DNA from: JBFHDX01 sp041584475
GTDB lineage: Bacteria > Pseudomonadota > Alphaproteobacteria > UBA8366 > JADFVY01
Length of the DNA stretch: 39,629 nucleotides
Direction: 5' to 3'
Assembly (NCBI GenBank): GCA_041584475.1
Contig: JBFHDX010000025.1
Coordinates: 1 to 39,629 of the forward strand
Shown: one piece after another, positions 33,376-39,629 of the stretch
Position numbering within the stretch: the stretch's first letter is position 1
Layout of the letters: every line of letters starts with the position of its first letter
Position numbers and translations under genes: made by a program
Notes under the pieces: generated by a model
Seen by the model: only the letters and a program-made list of their open reading frames with translations
Told to the model about the DNA's origin: nothing
Database searches by the model: none

Positions 33376-34723
33376 CGGAACGCTGCCATTCTCGCGCGTG
33401 CTTCTGCTGCAGGGTCCCGCGGGTCCGTTCTTTCGTCTGCTCGCCCGTGAGCTCCGCGCCCGCGGCGCGTCCGTCTGGAAGGTCAATTTCAACGCCGGCG
33501 ACGTCCTGTACTTTCCCGATCGCGGGGCGATCGGCTACCGCGGACGGCCGCAGGACTGGCCCGACCGTCTCCGCCGTCTGATCGCCGACAGGGCGGTCGA
33601 TGCGGTGGCGCTGTTCGGCGACTCACGGCCGCATCACCGGCAGGCGCTGGAGATCGCCGGCGCCGAGGGTGTCCCGGTCTTCGTGTTCGAGGAGGGCTAT
33701 CTGCGGCCGGATCACGTGACCGTCGAGACCGGCGGGGTCAACGGCTGGTCGCGTCTGATGCGTGAAGCGGCGCCTTTCGGCGACGCCCTACCGGTCGTGG
33801 CCGAGAAGCCCGAAATACCGGTCGGCAACACATTCCCGTGGATGGCTCTGCACTCGACGCTGTACAGCGTCGCCCTGGATTTCGGCCGGCCGCTGTTCCC
33901 CTATTATCGTCATCGCAGACCCTGCTCGCCGGTCGAATTCGTGAACTGGACTCAGGCGGCGTGGCGCAAGATCCGCCATGCCGGGCGCGACCGCCGGGCG
34001 ACGCAAGCGCTGCTGCGCGACGGACACCCCTATTTCCTGGTGCCGCTCCAGGTTCACGACGACAGCCAGATCATCCACCACTCGCCGTTTCCGTCGGTGG
34101 ACGCGTTCGTCGTCGGCGTCCTCGAATCATTCGCGAGCGCGGCACCACCCGACTGCCGTCTGGTGATCAAACAGCATCCGCTGGACCGCGGCCACGTCGA
34201 CTACACCGCACTGGTCGTCGGGACCGCGGCGCGGCTGGGTTGCGCCGAGCGGGTCCTGTATATCCGCGACGGCCATCTGCCGACCCTGCTGCCCGGTGCC
34301 CGCGGCACGGTGACCGTCAACAGCACCGTCGGGCTCTCGTCGCTGCATCACGGCACGCCGGTCAAGACGCTGGGGTCGGCGGTCTACGACCGGCCGGGGC
34401 TGACGGCGCAGGGTTCGCTGGACGAATTCTGGCGCGACCCGCCGACGGTCGACGGCCGGGCGGTCGAGGCGTTTCGCCATTATCTGGCACGAACCTGCCA
34501 GGCGAACGGCAGCTTCTATACCGCGTGGCGGCGGACCGGCATCGTCGGCACGGTGGTCGACCGCATGGCCAGCCAGTACGCGGCCGCGTTGGCCTGCCGA
34601 CAGCCGTCACCGGGCGGCCGCAACCGCGCCGCGGCGCGGAGCGCCGCTTCGACGGCTCCGGTCCGCGTCAGCGATGAAACCGGGCGTGCCCACGGCATGC
34701 CCGACCAGCTGCCGGCCGAGTGA
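33368..34723 (+). CDS. kpsS: KpsS-like Kdo transferase, initiating the capsule linker
   Basis: A 451-residue KpsS-type protein. Family landmarks are LLLQGPAGPFFRLLARELRA at the start, VWKVNFNAGDVLYFP, VFEEGYLRPDHVTVE, YFLVPLQVHDDSQI, VIKQHPLDRGHVDY and TVNSTVGLSSLHHGTPVKTL. KpsS of E. coli adds the first Kdo to lysophosphatidylglycerol at the inner-membrane face. The protein is longer than the usual 390-odd residues because of a C-terminal tail of roughly 50 residues rich in Arg, Ala and Ser after the last conserved helix. The start overlaps kpsC by 8 bases, and the stop overlaps the next gene by one base. Confidence 0.9.
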   Translation: MRDGTLPFSRVLLLQGPAGPFFRLLARELRARGASVWKVNFNAGDVLYFPDRGAIGYRGRPQDWPDRLRRLIADRAVDAVALFGDSRPHHRQALEIAGAEGVPVFVFEEGYLRPDHVTVETGGVNGWSRLMREAAPFGDALPVVAEKPEIPVGNTFPWMALHSTLYSVALDFGRPLFPYYRHRRPCSPVEFVNWTQAAWRKIRHAGRDRRATQALLRDGHPYFLVPLQVHDDSQIIHHSPFPSVDAFVVGVLESFASAAPPDCRLVIKQHPLDRGHVDYTALVVGTAARLGCAERVLYIRDGHLPTLLPGARGTVTVNSTVGLSSLHHGTPVKTLGSAVYDRPGLTAQGSLDEFWRDPPTVDGRAVEAFRHYLARTCQANGSFYTAWRRTGIVGTVVDRMASQYAAALACRQPSPGGRNRAAARSAASTAPVRVSDETGRAHGMPDQLPAE

Positions 34724-35172
34724 TGACCAGGGTTCGCCGCGATCTTCGATTCGGCCGCCGAGGCAGCCTGCGGCGTGCGCTCGCGTGCAGCGCGACGGCG
34801 GCGTTCCTGCTCGGGTGCACGCAGACGCCCCCGCCCGAGACCGCCGCGCCGGCGGTTCCGCCGCAGCATGACGCCGCGCCCCCGGTTGCCGTCGCGATCA
34901 TACCCGACGACATCTCCTCGACGCTCCTCAACGGCTACAGCGCCGAGGCCGCGAACTTCTATGCGCGCACCCTCGAGACCGCGCCGGATGGCGCGACGCG
35001 GCACTGGCAGAGCCTCGACAGGGCAACGACGTTGATCGTACAGCCGCGGGCGACGCAGGTTACCGCCACCTTGATCTGTCGCGAGGTCGCGGTGCAGGTC
35101 GTGACCGCACACGGACGCCGCGACTTCGAACTGCGGGCGTGCCGGCTGCAGAACGGCCTGTGGACGCACTGA
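34723..35172 (+). CDS. Small putative lipoprotein coupled to kpsS
   Basis: A 149-residue protein with a basic N-terminus, a short hydrophobic stretch and a lipobox ending in LLGC (about residues 28-31), so it should be a lipoprotein. A Pro/Ala-rich linker follows, then a roughly 90-residue domain with EAANFYARTLETAPDGATRH and two Cys residues (ICREVAV, LRACRLQ) that could form a disulfide. I do not recognise the family. The ATG shares its A with the kpsS stop (TGATG), so it is coupled to the Kdo-linker genes. A terminator-like hairpin follows. A role in capsule attachment or assembly at the outer membrane is inference from position. Confidence 0.72.
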   Translation: MTRVRRDLRFGRRGSLRRALACSATAAFLLGCTQTPPPETAAPAVPPQHDAAPPVAVAIIPDDISSTLLNGYSAEAANFYARTLETAPDGATRHWQSLDRATTLIVQPRATQVTATLICREVAVQVVTAHGRRDFELRACRLQNGLWTH

Positions 35173-35228
35173 CCTCCGGTATCACGCGGCGCCACGGCCC
35201 GCGCGGCCGCCTGCCGCCCGGTCGCTTG

Positions 35229-35260
35229 CCGACGCCAATGCTGGACATTGGTCGGTCTTT
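35229..35260 (+). terminator. Terminator-like hairpin ending the kpsC-kpsS-lipoprotein operon
   Basis: The left arm CCGACGCCAATG (35229-35240) pairs with CATTGGTCGG (35246-35255) around a 5-base loop, with a 2-base bulge, followed by TCTTT. It lies 57 bases after the lipoprotein stop and 55 bases before the TrkH-family gene, well placed to separate them. Confidence 0.5.
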
Positions 35261-35315
35261 CGGCGATTTCTAGCGGCCTGATGCCGCGGCTGCGGCGCCG
35301 AGGGGATTGCCGGTC

Positions 35316-36764
35316 TTGATCGATTTTCGGCCCATTCTTTTCATTTTGGGCATCCTGCTGACGACACTGGCGCTGGCCATGACGCTGCCGGCCATGGCCG
35401 ATGCCGTCGTCGCCAACCCGGACTGGCAGGTGTTCGCGGCCGCGGCCGGCCTCACGCTGTTCACGGGCATCATGCTGATGCTCACGACGCGCGCATCGGT
35501 CGGCCGCATAACGCTGCGCCAGGCTTTCGTGTTGACCGCCTCGTGCTGGCTCGTCATCCCGACCTTCGGGGCGCTGCCGTTCACCTTCTCCAATCTCGAA
35601 CTGAGCTACACGGACGCTTTCTTCGAGGCCATGTCGGGCATCACGACGACCGGCTCCACCGTCATCTCGGGCCTCGATTTCGCGCCGCCGGGCATCCTGC
35701 TGTGGCGGTCCCTGCTGCAGTGGCTCGGCGGCATCGGCATCATCGCGATGGCCATCATGGTGCTGCCGATGCTGCAGGTCGGCGGTATGCAGCTGTTCCG
35801 CATGGAGAGCTCCGACAAGTCGGAAAAGGCGCTGCCGCGGACGGCCCAGATCGCCGCCTACACCGGCGTCATCTATCTCGGCTTCACGATGCTCTGCGCG
35901 GGGCTTTACTGGGTCGCCGGCATGAGCGGCTTCGACGCCGTCACCCACTCGATGACGACGATCGCCACCGGAGGATTCTCGACCCGCGATGCTTCCGTCG
36001 GGTTCTTCCAGGATTTCTGGATCGATATCATAGCGATCGTCTTCATGCTCGTCGGCAGCCTGCCGTTCGTGCTTTACGTCCGCGCCATTCGCGGCTCGCC
36101 GCGCACGCTGTGGCAGGACGAGCAGGTACAGTGGTTTTTCGCCATCGTCATCCTGTCGGTTGCCGCCATGACCGTCTATCTGACGCTGATGCGCGGCATG
36201 GAGGCGCTGACCGCGCTGCGCCTCGCCTCGTTCAACGTCATCTCGGTTCTCACCGGCACCGGCTATGCCACGGCAAATTTCGGGGCCTGGGGCGGTTTTG
36301 CGGTGACGCTGCTGTTCTGCCTGATGTTCGTCGGCGGATGCGCCGGCTCGACGACGTGCGGCCTCAAGATCTTCCGCCTGCAGGTGCTTTATTCCGCGTC
36401 GCAGATCCAGCTGCGCCGCCTGTTGCAGCCGCACGGCGTCTTCATCCCCTACTACAACAAGAAGCCGATCCCGGAATCGGTCCTCGAATCGGTGATGGCC
36501 TTCTTCTTCCTCTTTATCCTGTGCTGGGTGCTCATCGCCATCGGCCTCGGATTCACCGGGCTCGACTTCATCACGGCGGTGTCGGGCGCGGCGACGGCGA
36601 TCTCCAATGTCGGGCCGGCGCTGGGGCCGATCATCGGGCCGCACGGCAATTTCGCGTCGCTGCCCGACGCGGCGAAGTGGCTGCTGTCCGCCGGCATGCT
36701 TCTGGGCCGCCTCGAGCTGTTCACGATCCTCGTGCTGCTGATGCCGAGCTTCTGGCGCGCCTGA
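35316..36764 (+). CDS. trkH: TrkH-family potassium uptake protein
   Basis: A 482-residue membrane protein matching TrkH in length and in all four pore repeats: GITTTGSTV, TIATGGFST, LTGTGYAT and AISNVGPALG. Other landmarks include LQWLGGIGIIAMAIMVLP, GGCAGSTTCGLKIFRL and the end GRLELFTILVLLMPSFWR. It moves K+ inward, normally with a TrkA regulator encoded elsewhere. One filter-adjacent block reads GSTTCG where E. coli has GSTGGG. The start is unclear because only TTG codons fit: TTG 35316 lies 10 bases after AGGGG, while TTG 35307 is too close to it. It is not functionally tied to the capsule genes. Confidence 0.9.
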   Translation: MIDFRPILFILGILLTTLALAMTLPAMADAVVANPDWQVFAAAAGLTLFTGIMLMLTTRASVGRITLRQAFVLTASCWLVIPTFGALPFTFSNLELSYTDAFFEAMSGITTTGSTVISGLDFAPPGILLWRSLLQWLGGIGIIAMAIMVLPMLQVGGMQLFRMESSDKSEKALPRTAQIAAYTGVIYLGFTMLCAGLYWVAGMSGFDAVTHSMTTIATGGFSTRDASVGFFQDFWIDIIAIVFMLVGSLPFVLYVRAIRGSPRTLWQDEQVQWFFAIVILSVAAMTVYLTLMRGMEALTALRLASFNVISVLTGTGYATANFGAWGGFAVTLLFCLMFVGGCAGSTTCGLKIFRLQVLYSASQIQLRRLLQPHGVFIPYYNKKPIPESVLESVMAFFFLFILCWVLIAIGLGFTGLDFITAVSGAATAISNVGPALGPIIGPHGNFASLPDAAKWLLSAGMLLGRLELFTILVLLMPSFWRA

Positions 36765-36790
36765 ACGCCGTCGACCGGCGGCGAGAGGCT

Positions 36791-36832
36791 TTGATCTGGC
36801 TCAATGCCGCATTTATCAGGAAAAGCTAATGG
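36791..36832 (+). promoter_or_regulatory. FNR/FixK-type box and promoter
   Basis: TTGATCTGGCTCAA (36791-36804) matches the FNR/ANR/FixK consensus TTGAT-N4-ATCAA in 9 of 10 fixed positions. TAATGG at 36827-36832 lies where a -10 element belongs if the box is centred near -41.5, the class II activator position. The start codon of the cytochrome gene follows at 36878. It predicts induction of the downstream redox genes at low oxygen. Confidence 0.65.
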
Positions 36833-36877
36833 ATAGGAACGCCGCTTCGCGGCGCAGCAGCCGAGGGGTGCGTTTCC

Positions 36878-37879
36878 ATGTCTGTGCGAGCTTTTTTCCT
36901 GAGCATGGCGCTGGCCGTCGCCATGGCCGTCTCGCCTGCGCCGGCGCGGATGGCGATCGCGGCCGAGGAGGGACCGGTCGCCGGCACGGTTCCCGGCGGC
37001 TCGCTCGGTGCGACCAGCGACGCGGAGTTCTGGCGCGAGATCCGTCGCGGCCAGCCCGCGACGATCAGCATCCCGGATCCGGAAGCCGCGGTCCTGATCC
37101 AGTCCGAGGGCGAAAACTGGCGCAACATCCGCAACGGCCCGATCTCGCTCTACGGAGGCTGGCTGCTGCTCGGGCTGCTGATCCTGATCAGCGTCTACTT
37201 CGCGATCCGCGGCCGCATCACCATCACGGAGGGCCGGTCCGGCAAGAAGATCGTGCGCTTCACCCAGTGGCAGAGAATCGCTCACTGGTTCGCGGCCGCG
37301 CTGTTCGTGCTGCTCAGCGTGACGGGCCTGATGCTGCTGTACGGCCGCTACGGGCTGCGGGAGGTCATCGGGCCCGAGGCGTTCTCCGCCGTCGCCAGTG
37401 CCTCGATGCAGGCGCACAACCTGTTCGGGCCGCTGTTCTTGGTGGCGACCGTGATCCTGTTCATATACTTCCTGCGCGGCAATTTTCTCGCCCTCGTCGA
37501 CCTCAAATGGATCGTCAAGGGCGGCGGATTCCTAGGCGGGCACGCCAGCTCGCATTTCTACAATTTCGCCGAGAAGGCGTGGTTCTGGATGGCCGTCTTG
37601 CTCGGCCTCGTGCTCTCGGTCACCGGCCTCGTGCTCGAGTTCCCGTGGCTGCTGGAGAGCCGGCTCGCACAGCAGCTTGCGCATATCGCGCACGCCACGT
37701 CTGCATTGCTGCTCGTCGCCGTCGGGCTCGGCCACATCTATCTCGGCGCGATCGGCGTCGAGGGCGCCCTCGAAGGCATGACCTCGGGCGAGGTCGACGC
37801 CAACTGGGCCAAGGATCACCACGACCTCTGGTACGACGACGTCGTCAAGCGCGAATCGGCCAAGGCGGCCGGCGAATGA
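36878..37879 (+). CDS. Formate dehydrogenase gamma-type cytochrome b subunit
   Basis: A 333-residue membrane cytochrome b of the FdhI/FdoI type. A signal-like N-terminal helix is followed by a periplasmic stretch, then a membrane helix (LYGGWLLLGLLILISVYFAI). The conserved core begins with VRFTQWQRIAHWFAAALFVL and goes on with ASMQAHNLFGPLFLVATVIL, HFYNFAEKAWFWMAVLLGLV and LAHIAHATSALLLVAVGLGH. Histidines in these helices are the likely haem ligands. It passes electrons between the quinone pool and a partner. No formate dehydrogenase catalytic subunit is in view; the partners here are a NarI-like and an HdrD-like protein. An FNR-type box lies upstream. Confidence 0.85.
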   Translation: MSVRAFFLSMALAVAMAVSPAPARMAIAAEEGPVAGTVPGGSLGATSDAEFWREIRRGQPATISIPDPEAAVLIQSEGENWRNIRNGPISLYGGWLLLGLLILISVYFAIRGRITITEGRSGKKIVRFTQWQRIAHWFAAALFVLLSVTGLMLLYGRYGLREVIGPEAFSAVASASMQAHNLFGPLFLVATVILFIYFLRGNFLALVDLKWIVKGGGFLGGHASSHFYNFAEKAWFWMAVLLGLVLSVTGLVLEFPWLLESRLAQQLAHIAHATSALLLVAVGLGHIYLGAIGVEGALEGMTSGEVDANWAKDHHDLWYDDVVKRESAKAAGE

Positions 37880-37894
37880 CGGGGAGATGACGCG

Positions 37895-38536
37895 ATGAGC
37901 TTTCTCGAATTCACCGAGGGTCCGCTCTGGTACGTGGCGCTGACGGTCTTCGTCGTCGGTGTCGTCTGGAACATCGTCGCGATGCTGGCGATGCGCGTTG
38001 GCAGCGACGCCGCGGTGCCGCGCCGGTCGCCCCTGGGCGGCGCCATCAAGGCGATCTTCCTGCACTCGGTGCCGCACGAGGGCTTCTTCGGCCGGACCGC
38101 GTACCATGTCATCGTCGGCTATCTCTTCCATCTCGGCCTGTTCGCGCTGCTGCTGTTCGGCGCGCCGCACGTCGCCTTCATCAAGGAGTGGACGGGGCTG
38201 AGCTGGTCGCCGCTTCCGCGCTGGGGCTTCATCATCGTCTCGCAGATCGCCTTCGCCGGGCTCATCCTGATGTGGATTCGCCGGCTGACCGACCCGATCA
38301 TGCGGCAGATCTCGGACCGCGACGACCATACCGGAACCGGGCTGACGATGCTGGCGATGCTCACCGGCTGCTTCGCACTGGGCGAGGCGAGCGACTTCCT
38401 GCGTGCCCTGCACATGCTGAGTGTCGAGATACTGATGCTCTACTTCCCGTTCAGCCGGCTGATGCACGCCTTCACCTTCATCCTGAGCCGCGGGTTCATG
38501 GGAGCCGCCTACGGCAAGCGGGGATACGTGCCATGA
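37895..38536 (+). CDS. NarI-like membrane cytochrome b
   Basis: A 213-residue protein with five predicted membrane helices, resembling the gamma subunit of respiratory nitrate reductase and the related DsrM/HdrE-type subunits. Candidate haem-ligand histidines lie in YHVIVGYLFHLGLFALLLFG and in LRALHMLSVEILMLYFPFSR plus LMHAFTFILSRG. It should exchange electrons with quinone and hand them to the soluble iron-sulfur protein encoded next. GGGGAG lies 8 bases before the ATG at 37895, 15 bases after the upstream gene. The stop overlaps the next start (ATGA). Confidence 0.82.
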   Translation: MSFLEFTEGPLWYVALTVFVVGVVWNIVAMLAMRVGSDAAVPRRSPLGGAIKAIFLHSVPHEGFFGRTAYHVIVGYLFHLGLFALLLFGAPHVAFIKEWTGLSWSPLPRWGFIIVSQIAFAGLILMWIRRLTDPIMRQISDRDDHTGTGLTMLAMLTGCFALGEASDFLRALHMLSVEILMLYFPFSRLMHAFTFILSRGFMGAAYGKRGYVP

Positions 38537-39629
38537 CCGATGCCAGACCGAACGTCATCGACCATTTCCTCGGGCAGGTGGGCGCCCAGGCCGCGGCCTG
38601 GCTGCAGAGCTGCGTCCATTGCGGCGAGTGCGCCGAGGCCTGCCATTTCTACGAGGTGACCGGCGACCCGCGCTATACGCCGACCTGGAAGCTGGAGCCG
38701 TTCGCCAAGGCCTATCGCAGGCACAAGGCGCCGTTCGCCGCAGTGCGCCGGTGGCTCGGCCTGGCGCCCGAGATCGGCGACGACGAGATTCGCGACTGGC
38801 AGGAGCTGATCTACGACAGCTGCACGATGTGCGGGCGCTGCACCATGGTTTGCCCGATGGGCATCGACATCGCCTCGCTGGTCGGCCTCGCGCGCAAGAG
38901 CATGGCCGCCGCGGGCATCGGCCCGGAGGACCTGTTCGCGGTCGCCGACCGCTCCAGGGACGGCGGCAGCCCGCTCGGCGTCACCGCCGAGAAATTCCTC
39001 GAGCGCGTCGACTGGCTGTCCGACGAGCACGAGGTCGAGATCCCCGTCGACAAGGAACGGGCCGACGTGCTGTTGACCGTCTCCTCGATCGAGGCGATGA
39101 AATATCCTGCTTCGATCGCCGCCATGGCCAAGGTGCTGAACCATGCCGGGGTCGACTGGACGTTCTCGACCAAGGGCTACGAGGCGACGAATTTCGGTGT
39201 GCTCTCGGGCAAGAGCGACGTCGCCAAGGTGTTGATCGAGCGCATCACCGCGGCAGCGGAAACGGTCGGCGCGAAGACGGTGGTCATCCCCGAGTGCGGT
39301 CACGCATACGGTGCGCTGCGCTGGACCGGCGCATCGATCCTCGGGAGGCCGCTGCCGTTCGAGGTGCTGCACATCACCGAGTTCATCGCCAGGCTGAAAC
39401 GCGACGGCAAGCTGAAGCTCAAGCCGATGGAGGATGCCATCACCTATCACGACCCCTGCCAGATCTCGCGCCGCGGCGGCGCGACGGGGGCGGCACGCGA
39501 GATCCTCGACGGCTTCGCCACGGGCTTCCGCGAGATGAAGCCGACCGGCAACGCCAACTGGTGCTGCGGCGGCGGTGGCGGCGTTGCCGCCATCGAGCGC
39601 GCGACGCCGCTGCGCAACAAGGTCTTCGA
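38533..39629 (+). CDS. HdrD/DsrK-like iron-sulfur protein (partial, cut by window end)
   Basis: The first 365 residues of a heterodisulfide-reductase-type protein; the frame is still open at the window end. Two [4Fe-4S] motifs are complete: C27-x2-C30-x2-C33-x3-C37 (CVHCGECAEAC) and C97-x2-C100-x2-C103-x3-C107 (CTMCGRCTMVCP). A cysteine-rich CCG-type region follows with IPECGHAYGALRW, HDPCQISRRGG and WCCGGGGG, which in HdrB/HdrD binds a catalytic [4Fe-4S] site. Together with the NarI-like cytochrome this is the HdrDE/DsrMK plan. Its substrate could be a disulfide or another sulfur or thiol compound; a GlpC- or LutA-like role is less likely given the NarI partner. The ATG overlaps the upstream stop. 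Confidence 0.85.
   Translation, partial: MTDARPNVIDHFLGQVGAQAAAWLQSCVHCGECAEACHFYEVTGDPRYTPTWKLEPFAKAYRRHKAPFAAVRRWLGLAPEIGDDEIRDWQELIYDSCTMCGRCTMVCPMGIDIASLVGLARKSMAAAGIGPEDLFAVADRSRDGGSPLGVTAEKFLERVDWLSDEHEVEIPVDKERADVLLTVSSIEAMKYPASIAAMAKVLNHAGVDWTFSTKGYEATNFGVLSGKSDVAKVLIERITAAAETVGAKTVVIPECGHAYGALRWTGASILGRPLPFEVLHITEFIARLKRDGKLKLKPMEDAITYHDPCQISRRGGATGAAREILDGFATGFREMKPTGNANWCCGGGGGVAAIERATPLRNKVF

Noticed and set aside
31294..33492. 732-residue minus-strand open frame opposite kpsC
   Set aside because: Arg-, Gln- and His-rich low-complexity translation typical of an antisense shadow; KpsC motifs are clear on the other strand.
34959..36644. 561-residue minus-strand open frame opposite the trkH-family gene
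   Set aside because: No recognisable domain; the opposite strand encodes all four TrkH pore repeats.

Overview
The window is about 39.6 kb of GC-rich DNA with tightly packed genes, many ATGA/GTGA start-stop overlaps and a genome-encoded CCA on its one tRNA. The gene content (apaG, GTG-started folE, a core-only MetE-like protein, kps-type capsule export, GSCFA and WsaF-like proteins) suggests a bacterium of the Alphaproteobacteria. I cannot place it further. I see no integrase, transposase, CRISPR array, rRNA or phage gene.

Region 1 (1-12.9 kb) is a mixed housekeeping stretch. From the left it holds a YbbL/FetA-like ABC ATPase overlapping a core MetE-like methyltransferase (minus strand), a divergent TPR protein, a CorA channel, and a pair of nested inverted repeats. 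These are followed by a proline racemase-family enzyme with a Ser/Cys active-site pair, tRNA-Gly(CCC), a GNAT acetyltransferase, a complete ynjBCD-type ABC importer, a small YgaP-like membrane protein, apaG, folE and a Gfo/Idh/MocA oxidoreductase.

Region 2 (13.0-35.2 kb) is a large ABC-transporter-dependent (group 2, Kdo-linker) capsule locus. The export genes kpsM-kpsT-kpsE-kpsD lie at the left edge on the minus strand, and the Kdo-linker genes kpsC-kpsS plus a small coupled lipoprotein gene lie at the right edge on the plus strand. Between them are two accessory blocks. One (plus strand, 17.7-24.6 kb) encodes a tandem two-domain sulfotransferase, a fatty-acyl-AMP-ligase-like enzyme, a cobalamin-binding radical SAM protein, an acyl carrier protein and a TPR-alpha/beta-hydrolase fusion. 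The other (minus strand, 30.9-24.6 kb) encodes a glycosyltransferase, a 1085-residue GT2-WsaF-sulfotransferase fusion, an SGNH-like protein and a GSCFA protein. Read together, the locus should make, decorate (sulfate, probably acyl groups) and export a surface glycan. The ACP/adenylating-enzyme/radical-SAM module inside a sulfated-capsule locus is my best candidate for an undescribed system.

Region 3 (35.3 kb to the end) starts with a TrkH-family potassium transporter. It is followed, behind a good FNR/FixK-type box, by an FdhI-like cytochrome b, a NarI-like cytochrome b and the start of an HdrD/DsrK-like iron-sulfur protein cut by the window edge. This looks like an oxygen-regulated membrane redox complex.
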